Shown: piece after piece, positions 5,953 to 12,601 of the stretch
Layout: every line of letters begins with the position of its first letter
Position numbering within the stretch: position 1 is the stretch's first letter
Origin: DATAQC01 sp046263055
GTDB taxonomy: Bacteria > Actinomycetota > Acidimicrobiia > Acidimicrobiales > AC-14
DNA: 18,712 bases
Direction: 5' to 3'
Assembly: GCA_046263055.1 (NCBI GenBank)
Contig: JBHELO010000164.1
Coordinates: forward strand, 1 to 18,712
The notes under the pieces: generated by a model
Seen by the model: only the letters and a program-made list of their open reading frames with translations
What the model was told of the DNA's origin: nothing
The model's database searches: none
Position numbers and translations under genes: made by a program

Positions 5953-6678
5953 CTAGCGGAAGCGGGGAGCGGCCAGGTCGGCCAGGCTCGCCTCCTTGTG
6001 GGCCCGCTCGTCCACGCCGATCTGGCGCAGGACGTCGGCCAGGGAGTGGAACCGGCCGTACTCGGCGGCCACCGCGGTGGTGAACGGCACCTCTTCCAGC
6101 TCGGGGTGCTCGGCCACGAAGTGCATGTACTCGTGCTCGGCGTGATCCTCGAACTCGGCGTTCAGGCGGTAGCTCGACGCCGGGCGCAGCACGTAGAGGG
6201 CGCAGGACACCTTCGAGTAGGCGAAGCCGACGAGGTGGGGCAGCAGGCGGTGGCGGAGCACGCCCTGGCGGGCGCCCGCCTGCCACAGGAGCTCCTCCAC
6301 GATGAGAAGGTGCCACTGCTCGTTGTCCTGTTGGCCCCGGCTCTCCTCTACCCGCCGGAAGACCCGCCGGGCGAACGCCGGCTGGCGCGACATGTGCCCG
6401 ACGGCGGCGTAGCCCACCCGCTCCCAGCACTGGTAGGGCACCCGGGCCAGCAGCTCCAGCACCCGGAACTTCTCCAGGCTGCGCTCGCGGCCGTACACGA
6501 GGTCGAGGGTGGTGAACAGGGCCCGGGAGACGAGCCCGTAGGACAGCCGGGGCGAGTCGAGGGTCCGGCGCTGGGCGGCGCCGAGGTCGGGTCGTGGGCA
6601 CTCGGTAAGGGCGGTGACGGTGGCCCCGCCGGCAGGCGGAGGGGACGACGCCAGGTCAGGTGCGGTGCTTGTGCTCAT
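5953..6678 (-). CDS. Alternative oxidase (AOX/PTOX)-like diiron protein
   Basis: The 241-residue product shows all six carboxylate/histidine positions of the alternative-oxidase diiron centre: Glu75 in FRVLELLARVP, Glu120 and His123 in NEQWHLL (AOX consensus NERMHL), Glu177 in EFEDHAEHEY (consensus LEEEAxxTY), and Glu224 and His227 in VDERAHKEA (consensus RADEAxHR). Characterised AOX and PTOX proteins oxidise quinol and reduce oxygen to water without proton pumping, as interfacial membrane proteins; hydrophobic patches here fit that. Length is shorter than plant AOX, as in bacterial forms. The ATG at 6676-6678 is preferred over one six codons upstream because TAGGTT precedes it by 7 bases. 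Its own quinol substrate is uncertain, since actinobacteria mostly use menaquinone. Another diiron oxidase activity cannot be excluded. Confidence 0.78.
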   Translation of the reverse strand: MSTSTAPDLASSPPPAGGATVTALTECPRPDLGAAQRRTLDSPRLSYGLVSRALFTTLDLVYGRERSLEKFRVLELLARVPYQCWERVGYAAVGHMSRQPAFARRVFRRVEESRGQQDNEQWHLLIVEELLWQAGARQGVLRHRLLPHLVGFAYSKVSCALYVLRPASSYRLNAEFEDHAEHEYMHFVAEHPELEEVPFTTAVAAEYGRFHSLADVLRQIGVDERAHKEASLADLAAPRFR

Positions 6679-6685
6679 GGTGGGG

Positions 6686-6691
6686 AACCTA
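6686..6691 (-). promoter_or_regulatory. -10-like hexamer TAGGTT, probable leaderless start
   Basis: On the minus strand TAGGTT is followed by 7 bases (CCCCACC) and then ATG AGC. It supports the downstream of two possible start codons for the alternative-oxidase homologue. Confidence 0.42.
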
Positions 6692-6792
6692 TCCATGGAG
6701 GGTTACAGGGCCGTTGGGCGGTCGTGGCCATCGGGTGAACGGCTGCTCAAGGTCGGGTGATGGCCGGAAGCGGTGGGTAGGGGTCAGCGACC

Positions 6793-7797
6793 ATGGCCGC
6801 CGCCCGGGGCCCCGACGGCCGCCGCATCCGCCGCCTGGCCCGGAACACGTTCGGGTTCGAGGACCTGAGGGCCGGCCAGGAGGACGCCATTCCTCGGTGG
6901 CCGCCGGGCGGGACACGTTGGCCGTGCTGGCCACCGGGTGGGGCAAGTCGGCCATCTGGCCGCCCTGCTCCTCCCCGGGTCTTTACGGGCGGGGAGCTGG
7001 CGGTGGTCGTGGCCACCACCGCCTTCGGCATGGGCATCGACACGCCCCACGTGCGCTTCGTGTTCCACCACGACGTGGCCGAGTCGCTCGACGCCTACTA
7101 CCAGGAGATCGGCCGGGCCGGCCGCGACGGCGAGGCGGCCCAGGCCGTCCTCTTCTACCGGCCCGAGGACCTCGGCCTGCGACACTTCTTCGCGGCCGGC
7201 GGCGGGCCCGACGAGGAGGAGCTGGCCCGAGTGGCGGCGGCGGTGGCGGCCGCCGGCCCCGGCGCGGTGGTGGCCGCCGCCGACCTGGCCGCCACCCTCG
7301 GTCTGCGGCCCACCCGGCTGGCCGCCGCCCTGCACCGCCTGGCCGACGCCGGTGCCCTGGAACAGCGGCCGGGCGGCGAGGCGGTGGTTCCCGCCGGCGG
7401 CGTCGACGACCCTCGGGGGGCGGCCGCACGGGCCGCCGGGCTGGAGGCCGCCCGGCCGCGGGTGGACGCGTCGCGCGTGGACATGGTGCGGTCCTACGCG
7501 GAGGCGCGCACGTGCCGGCGGCGGCTCCTGCTCGGCTACTCCGGTGAGGCCGTGGAGGGTGACTGCGGCACCTGCGACGTGTGTGAAACCGGTCCTCACG
7601 CCGCCCACGCCAACCGCGTCGGCGCCGACCGTCCCTTCCCGGTCCACGGCCGGGTGGTGCACGCGGCGTGGGGAGACGGGCAGGTGATGGGCTACCAGGG
7701 CGACGTGGTCACGGTGTTCTTCGACGAGGCCGGCTACAAGGCCCTGGCTCTCCACCTGGTGGCGGCCGGGAACCTTCTCCGGCCCGTCGCCTCGTAG
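6793..7797 (+). pseudogene. RecQ-type DNA helicase gene with helicase core deleted
   Basis: Pieces of an ATP-dependent RecQ helicase are present but not intact. The first frame gives the N-terminal motif FEDLRAGQEDAI (to about 6891). The Walker A region, GRDTLAVLATGWGKSAI, then appears in another frame (about 6903-6953), so one base seems missing near 6892. Soon after, the original frame resumes at about 6990 with GELAVVVATTAFGMGID (motif V) and YQEIGRAGRDG (motif VI). Motifs Ia to IV, including the DEAH box, are missing, some 200 or more residues. The C-terminal part is good: a Zn-binding pattern CRRRLLL...DCGTCDVCE (about 7510-7590) and a domain found in actinobacterial RecQ. A 334-codon frame is still open, but with a scrambled middle. 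It cannot encode a working helicase as read. An assembly collapse is the main alternative. Confidence 0.75.
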
Positions 7798-7800
7798 TCA

Positions 7801-8118
7801 GTCGGTGCCGGGCGGGGCCGGCTCCAAGACGCTGACCCTCGCCCGAACGAGCGGAAGCCGATGTTGGTGTCGGTGTCGCCCCAGTCGTCGTACTGCACGA
7901 CGGCCACGTCGCCGTTCGACATCCCGGCGCCACGACCCGCCCGTCGGGCCCAAGGCGACGGCGTTGGCGGGTGTCGTCGGGGCCACCCACGTCGGTCACG
8001 ACCTGGTCGTCGCGCCCGAACCCCCGCGTCGACCGCGGCTGCAGCCGGGCCAGGCCGAAGTCGCCGTCGACGGTGCCGGCCAGGACCAGGTGGCCCTGCC
8101 CGTCGGTGACACCGGGCC
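7801..8118 (-). pseudogene. Frameshifted remnant of a delta-60 (DUF5122) beta-propeller repeat protein
   Basis: No intact gene lies between the broken recQ and the glycosylase gene. On the minus strand, pieces of delta-60 repeats are spread over several frames. One frame gives DGQGHLVLAGTVDGDFGLARL, then GFGRDDQVVTDVGGPDDT. A second gives ANAVALGP, a third GPDGRVVAPG, and another SNGDVAVVQYDD...GFRSFG. Put together they match about two copies of the family pattern, in which F-G-x-G-G-x-V-x-T-D-x-G-G is followed by A-x-A-L-x-P-D-G-x-I-V-V-A-G and then D-F-A-x-A-R-Y. At least two frameshifts separate them, and both ends of the gene are missing. Intact members are usually long, exported repeat proteins. 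Decay by indels next to another broken gene suggests a deletion-prone or neutrally evolving patch. Confidence 0.6.
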
Positions 8119-8160
8119 GAGCCCCCGGTGCGCCGGGCGTGCCCGTTCGCCGCAGGCCGC

Positions 8161-8799
8161 TCAGCGGGGCCGGCGGGGGGCGGCCGGCGGCCGGGTGCCT
8201 GTCGTGCCCTTGCCGGCGGTGGCGGCGGTGGCCCGGGCCTGGGCCTTCACTGCCTTCTTGTACTCCCGCACCTTGGCCAGCGACTCGGGGCCGTCCACAT
8301 CGGCCACCGAGTACCACCCGGGCTGGCCGTAGGTGCCGGCCACCTCCTCCCAGCCGGGGGGCGTCACGCCCCGGCGCTTGGCCAGCAGGGCCACGAAGAT
8401 GCGGGCCTTCTGGTCGCCGAACCCGGGCAGCGCCTTCACGTTGGCGAACAGCTCGCGGCCGGTGGCGGCCCGCTCCCACACCGCCTCGGCCCGGCCGTCG
8501 TAGTGCTCGACCAGGTGGCGGCACAGCTCCTGGCTGCGCCTGGCCATGGACCCCGGGAAGCGGTGGAGAGCGGGAGGGCCGGTGAACGTGCGGGCCAGCT
8601 CGTCGGGGTCGGTGCCCGCCAGCTCGGCGGCGTCGAGGTGGCCGCCCATGCGGGCCTTGAGGTCGAGGGGGCTGTGGAACGCCCACTCCATCGGCACCTG
8701 CTGGTCCAGCAGCATCCCGAGCAGCAGGGCCAGGGGGTCGGTGGCCAGCAGGCCGTCGGCCTCGGCGTCACCGGTGACGGGAAGGTGGGGCACGGCCAT
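8161..8799 (-). CDS. HhH-GPD-type base excision DNA repair protein
   Basis: The 212-residue protein belongs to the actinobacterial HhH-GPD glycosylase-like group. Visible features are LLDQQVPMEWAF (30-41), the helix-hairpin-helix VKALPGFGDQKARIFVALL (121-139) with Pro-Gly-x-Gly followed by Lys-Ala, and the downstream WYSVADVDGPESL (162-174), which holds the Asp position expected in the GPD region. The family removes damaged bases such as alkylated purines; substrate preference here is unknown. The last 25 residues are basic and Pro/Ala-rich, which would suit nonspecific DNA contact. The ATG at 8797-8799 begins right at the conserved start, and TACTGT lies 8 bases upstream. It is divergent from the membrane protein gene. 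Confidence 0.88.
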   Translation of the reverse strand: MAVPHLPVTGDAEADGLLATDPLALLLGMLLDQQVPMEWAFHSPLDLKARMGGHLDAAELAGTDPDELARTFTGPPALHRFPGSMARRSQELCRHLVEHYDGRAEAVWERAATGRELFANVKALPGFGDQKARIFVALLAKRRGVTPPGWEEVAGTYGQPGWYSVADVDGPESLAKVREYKKAVKAQARATAATAGKGTTGTRPPAAPRRPR

Positions 8800-8807
8800 C
8801 GAGCCGA

Positions 8808-8813
8808 ACAGTA
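8808..8813 (-). promoter_or_regulatory. -10-like hexamer TACTGT
   Basis: On the minus strand TACTGT is separated by 8 bases from the ATG of the HhH-GPD gene, leaving room for at most a base or two of leader. Confidence 0.35.
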
Positions 8814-8879
8814 GTGCCGCCTCGGGCGCCGTTCCCCTCGTTCACGTATCAGCCCGCAGCCGTATCCGCCCCACCGGCC

Positions 8880-8926
8880 GTCGACTCCATTCGGGTGCAA
8901 TCCCGACGACGTTGCCCTCTGGCAAC
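8880..8926 (+). promoter_or_regulatory. Two-hairpin leader upstream of the His-containing membrane protein
   Basis: Two adjacent perfect hairpins lie just before the gene. TCGGG/CCCGA (8891-8895 with 8902-8906) is framed by GTCG/CGAC (8880-8883 with 8907-8910), and GTTGCC-CTCT-GGCAAC spans 8911-8926. The loop and stem text GGGTGCAATCCC and the later CCTGTGAGG recall parts of the cobalamin riboswitch core, but the match is incomplete. A regulatory leader is plausible; its class is unknown. Confidence 0.3.
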
Positions 8927-8946
8927 CCGACCCTGTGAGGACTCCT

Positions 8947-9666
8947 GTGAACGGCGGCACCCTGATCTCGGCTCCACCCGGCTCGACCGGTTTCCTGGCG
9001 AGCCCGTCCCCGACCACCTCACCCGGCGACGCCCGACAGCCTGTGCTGTCGGCGGCCATGGGCGCGGTGAGGGCCCATTACCGCCGGCCATCGGCCCGCC
9101 TCGAACTGGCCGTCACCGCCGTCGTCCTCTGCTACGGGGGCGGGGCCGCCATGTTCTCGCTGCACGCCCTGTACCGGGGCGAGGCGGGGCCGCCGATCAA
9201 CAACTGGTTCCACTGGGGTCTCGACTCCACCCTCGGGTTCGTGGCCCTCACGCCGGTGCTGGCGCTGCTCCTGCCGCTGGCCACCCGGGTGGTGGGCGGG
9301 CGAACGGCGTGGGTGCGGCCACTGCTGGTCGGAGCCACGTTCACGCTGGTGACGGGGCCCGGCCCGATGATCCACGACCGCTTCGTGGGCGCCGGCAGGC
9401 CGCTCGCCCACCTGGCCACCACCGTGTTCGGGACCGACCCGTCGGTGGCCCTCAGCCACGTGGGCGCCGTCGAGCACTCGTTGTCCAGCGAGGTCGCCCT
9501 CCAGCTCGCCGTGGGGCTGCCGGTGTACGTGTTGCTGGCCCTCGGCGTCGCCGCCGTGGGGTCGCTCACCCATCGGGACGAGTGCCGCGTCCGCTCCCTG
9601 GCGTCGTCGCCGGCCTTGGCCCGCCACGACGTCGACGACGTCGACGACGAAGAGGCGGCGGCCTGA
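8947..9666 (+). CDS. Multi-pass membrane protein of unknown function with intramembrane histidines
   Basis: I do not recognise the family. The 239-residue protein has an N-terminal Ser/Thr/Pro-rich stretch (1-50) and about four hydrophobic segments (roughly 53-75, 92-115, 122-140, 183-207). Histidines stand at or near segment ends: FHWGLDS (His89), MIHDRF (His143), LAHLATT (His155), LSHVGAVEHS (His171 and His177). Such a pattern could bind a metal or haem, which is inference. The C-terminus is acidic (DVDDVDDEE), encoded by a short GACGTCGAC tandem repeat. The GTG at 8947 is preferred because GAGGA lies 5 bases upstream; an in-frame GTG at 8935 and an ATG at codon 38 are alternatives. A two-hairpin leader precedes it. 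Confidence 0.7.
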   Translation: MNGGTLISAPPGSTGFLASPSPTTSPGDARQPVLSAAMGAVRAHYRRPSARLELAVTAVVLCYGGGAAMFSLHALYRGEAGPPINNWFHWGLDSTLGFVALTPVLALLLPLATRVVGGRTAWVRPLLVGATFTLVTGPGPMIHDRFVGAGRPLAHLATTVFGTDPSVALSHVGAVEHSLSSEVALQLAVGLPVYVLLALGVAAVGSLTHRDECRVRSLASSPALARHDVDDVDDEEAAA

Positions 9667-9693
9667 GCGGCCGCCCCGCAACGCCGGCCGCGC

Positions 9694-9724
9694 GGCGACG
9701 GCGACGGCAGCGCCGAGCGTCGCC
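9694..9724. terminator. Possible hairpin between convergent genes
   Basis: GGCGACG (9694-9700) and CGTCGCC (9718-9724) form a perfect 7-bp stem in the 66-bp gap between the convergent membrane-protein and aceE stops. There is no T-run on either side, so if it terminates transcription it is a non-canonical type. In sequence this GC-rich such stems also arise by chance. Confidence 0.25.
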
Positions 9725-9732
9725 GGCGAGCG

Positions 9733-12438
9733 TCAGGCGGTGCGGGGGTCGGGCGCCTCGGGGTCCAGCCCGTAGGCGGCGATGGCGTCCGCCACCTCCT
9801 CGGGCTTGGCGTCGCCGGTGCCGGCCAGGGCAGCCAGCACCGCCACCACCACGTTGGCGGCGTCGGTCTCGAAGTGGTGGCGAAGGTTGGCACGGGTGTC
9901 GGAACGACCCCAGCCGTCGGTGCCGAGGGTGGTGAACGGGGCCGGCACCCAGCGGGCCACCTGGTCGGGCACCGCCTTCATGAAGTCGGTCACCGCAACC
10001 ACCGGCCCCTCGGCGGACGACAGGGCGTCGGTCACGTAGGGCGTCCGTGGCGTCTGGGTGGGGTGGAGGCGGTTCCACCGCTCGACGCTGAGGGCGTCCT
10101 CGCGGAGGGCCTTGTAGGACGTTGCGCTCCACAGCTCCACGCCCACGTCGTGGCGCTCGGCCAGCAGCCGGCACGCCTGGCGGGCGGCGTCCTGGGCCGT
10201 CCCCGAGAACACCACCGTGGCCCGCCGGCGGGGGCCCTCGGACGCCGGCGCGAACCGGTAGATGCCCCGGCGGATGCCCTCCTCGGCGCCGTCGGGCATC
10301 GGCGGCATGGGGTAGTTCTCGTTGTACAGGGTCAGGTAGTAGAAGACGTCCTCGGGCTCGGGCCCGTACATGCGCCGCAGGCCGTCCTCGATGACCACCG
10401 CCAGCTCGTAGGCGAACGCGGGGTCGTAGGCGGCCAGCGTGGGGACGGTGGACGCCAGCACCAGGCTGTGGCCGTCGGCGTGCTGGAGCCCCTCGCCCTG
10501 CAAGGTCGTGCGCCCGGCGGTGGCCCCGCACAGAAAGCCCCGTCCCCGGATGTCGCCGAACAGCCAGATGAGGTCGCCGACCCGCTGGAAGCCGAACATC
10601 GAGTAGAAGATGAAGAACGGCACCATGGCGGTGGAGTGGGTGGCGTAGGCGGTGCCGGCGGCGGTGAAGCTGGCCATCGATCCGGCCTCGGTGATCCCCT
10701 CCTCCAGGATCTGGCCGTCGGTGCTCTCCTTGTAGGAGAGGGCGAACTGGGCGTCCACCGGCGAGTACTGCTGGCCGAACGGCGCGTAGATCCTCACCTC
10801 GGAGAACAGGCCGTCCATGCCGAAAGTACGGGCCTCGTCGGGGATGATGGGCACGACTCGGGCGCCGATGCCGGTGTCTCGCAGCAGGCTGCGCAGGAGG
10901 CGGGCAAACACCATGGTGGTGGACGCCTCCTGGTCGCCGGAACCGGCGCGGAACGCCGAGAACACCTTGGCGTCGGGGGCCGGCAGGGGCTTGGCCCGCA
11001 CCGTCCGCCGGGGGAGCGACCCGGCCAGCGCGCGTCGCCGCTCGACCATGTACTCGTACTCGGGGTCGCCCTCGGACGGGCGGTAGTAGGGCGGAACGTC
11101 GGCGTCCAGCGCCTCGTCGGGGATCTGGTCCTCGAGGTGGAGACGGGCCCGGAACGTCCGCAGCTCGGCCCTCGTCATCTTCTTGATCTGGTGGGTGGTG
11201 TTGCGGGCCTCGAACTCGGGGCCGAGGGTCCACCCCTTGATGGTCTTGGCCAGGATGGCGGTGGGGGCGCCGGTGTGCTCCACCGCCGCCCGGTAGGCGG
11301 CGTACATCTTGCGGTAGTCGTGGCCGCCCCGGGGGAGGTTGCGCAGGTCGTCGTCGGAGAGGTGCTCGACCATGGCCCGCAGCCGGGGGTCGGGGCCGAA
11401 GAAGTGCTCACGGATGTAGGCGCCCGTCTCCACCGAGTACTTCTGGTACTCGCCGTCGAGGGTGGTGTTCATCTTGTTGAGGAGGACGCCGTCCTTGTCC
11501 TTGGCCAGCAGCTCGTCCCACTTGGAGCCCCAGATGACCTTGATGACGTTCCAGCCCGCGCCCCGGAACACCGCCTCCAGCTCCTGGATGATCTTGCCGT
11601 TGCCCCGCACCGGGCCGTCGAGGCGCTGCAGGTTGCAATTGACGACGAAGACCAGGTTGTCGAGGCGCTCGCGGGCGGCCAGCGAGAGGGCGCCGAGGCT
11701 CTCGGGCTCGTCGCACTCGCCGTCGCCCAGGAAGCACCACACCTTGGAGGCGGCGGTATCGGCCACCCGGCGGTTGAGCAGGTAGCGGTTGAACCGGGCC
11801 TGGTAGACGGCGTTGATGGGGGCCAGCCCCATGGAAACGGACGGGAACTCCCAGAAGTCGGGCATGAGGCGGGGGTGCGGGTACGACGACAGGCCGTGGC
11901 CGTGCACCTCCTGGCGGAAGTGGTCCAGGTGGCGCTCGTCGAGGCGACCCTCGAGGAAGGCCCGGGCGTAGATGCCGGGCGCGGCGTGGCCCTGGAAGTA
12001 GACCTGGTCGCCGGGGCGGCCGTCGTCCTTGCCCCGGAAGAAGTGGTTGAAGCCGACCTCGTAGAGCGACGCCGACGACGCATAGGTGGCCAGGTGGCCG
12101 CCGATGCCGGCGGCTCGGGTGTTGGCCCGCACCACCATGGCCGCCGCGTTCCAGCGGATGTAGGCGCGGATGCGGCGCTCGATGTGCTCGTCGCCCGGGA
12201 ACCAGGGCTCGAGCTCTGGGGGGATGCTGTTGATGTAAGGAGTGGACACGGTGGCGGGCGTGCCCACCTGCAGCTCCCGCCCCCGCTCGGCCAGCTTCAT
12301 CAGCAGGAACCGGGCCCGGCTCTTCCCCTGGACGTCAACGACGTCGTTGAGCGAGTCCAGCCACTCCGCCGTCTCCTCGGCGTCGATGTCAGGAAGCTGT
12401 TGGGAGAACCCGTCGAAGATCACGCCCCATGCTCCCAC
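9733..12438 (-). CDS. aceE: Pyruvate dehydrogenase E1 component, homodimeric type
   Basis: AceE carries out the thiamine-diphosphate-dependent decarboxylation of pyruvate and reductive acetylation of E2 in the pyruvate dehydrogenase complex. The 901-residue length is typical of actinobacterial AceE. It aligns throughout: DEEHIERR-like region near 83-90, RWNAAAMV (95-102), GGHLATYASSASLYEVGFNH (113-132), QGHAAPGIYARAFLEGRL (149-166) and SYPHPRLMPDFWEFPSVSMG (185-204). The diphosphate/metal site is GDGECDEPES (238-247) with NCNLQRLDG (267-275). The later half contains TFGMDGLFSEVRIY, GFQRVGDLIWLFGD and GEGLQHADGHS. The GTG at 12436-12438 begins the homologous region; no strong ribosome binding site is visible. 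The stop is near 9733, convergent with the membrane protein gene. The upstream region holds two palindromic repeats shared with the divergent nuclease gene. Confidence 0.97.
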   Translation of the reverse strand: MGAWGVIFDGFSQQLPDIDAEETAEWLDSLNDVVDVQGKSRARFLLMKLAERGRELQVGTPATVSTPYINSIPPELEPWFPGDEHIERRIRAYIRWNAAAMVVRANTRAAGIGGHLATYASSASLYEVGFNHFFRGKDDGRPGDQVYFQGHAAPGIYARAFLEGRLDERHLDHFRQEVHGHGLSSYPHPRLMPDFWEFPSVSMGLAPINAVYQARFNRYLLNRRVADTAASKVWCFLGDGECDEPESLGALSLAARERLDNLVFVVNCNLQRLDGPVRGNGKIIQELEAVFRGAGWNVIKVIWGSKWDELLAKDKDGVLLNKMNTTLDGEYQKYSVETGAYIREHFFGPDPRLRAMVEHLSDDDLRNLPRGGHDYRKMYAAYRAAVEHTGAPTAILAKTIKGWTLGPEFEARNTTHQIKKMTRAELRTFRARLHLEDQIPDEALDADVPPYYRPSEGDPEYEYMVERRRALAGSLPRRTVRAKPLPAPDAKVFSAFRAGSGDQEASTTMVFARLLRSLLRDTGIGARVVPIIPDEARTFGMDGLFSEVRIYAPFGQQYSPVDAQFALSYKESTDGQILEEGITEAGSMASFTAAGTAYATHSTAMVPFFIFYSMFGFQRVGDLIWLFGDIRGRGFLCGATAGRTTLQGEGLQHADGHSLVLASTVPTLAAYDPAFAYELAVVIEDGLRRMYGPEPEDVFYYLTLYNENYPMPPMPDGAEEGIRRGIYRFAPASEGPRRRATVVFSGTAQDAARQACRLLAERHDVGVELWSATSYKALREDALSVERWNRLHPTQTPRTPYVTDALSSAEGPVVAVTDFMKAVPDQVARWVPAPFTTLGTDGWGRSDTRANLRHHFETDAANVVVAVLAALAGTGDAKPEEVADAIAAYGLDPEAPDPRTA

Positions 12439-12455
12439 CTGCCGGCCCTCCGCCG

Positions 12456-12501
12456 GAACTCGCGCAATTGGCCCTCAGAGGGACCTGTTGCGCGGGCGAC
12501 G
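12456..12501 (+). repeat. Imperfect palindromic repeat, copy 1
   Basis: A 46-base unit whose outer arms CGCGCAA (12461-12467) and TTGCGCG (12488-12494) are perfectly complementary, with inner CCCT/AGGG pairing around a CAG loop. It begins 18 bases upstream of the aceE start codon. Copy 2 repeats it with one substitution exactly 63 bases further on. Confidence 0.9.
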
Positions 12502-12518
12502 GCTGCCACCGCCACCCC

Positions 12519-12564
12519 GAACTCGCGCAATTGGCCCTCAGAGGGGCCTGTTGCGCGGGCGACG
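12519..12564 (+). repeat. Imperfect palindromic repeat, copy 2
   Basis: This is the same 46-base unit as copy 1 with a single A-to-G change in the middle, in direct orientation. Outer arms are at 12524-12530 and 12551-12557. It ends 37 bases before the ATG at 12602. The 17 bases between the two units are not repeated. Confidence 0.9.
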
Positions 12565-12601
12565 CTCTTGGATGTCACACGGCGACGGTTGAATGTGGCC
12601 C

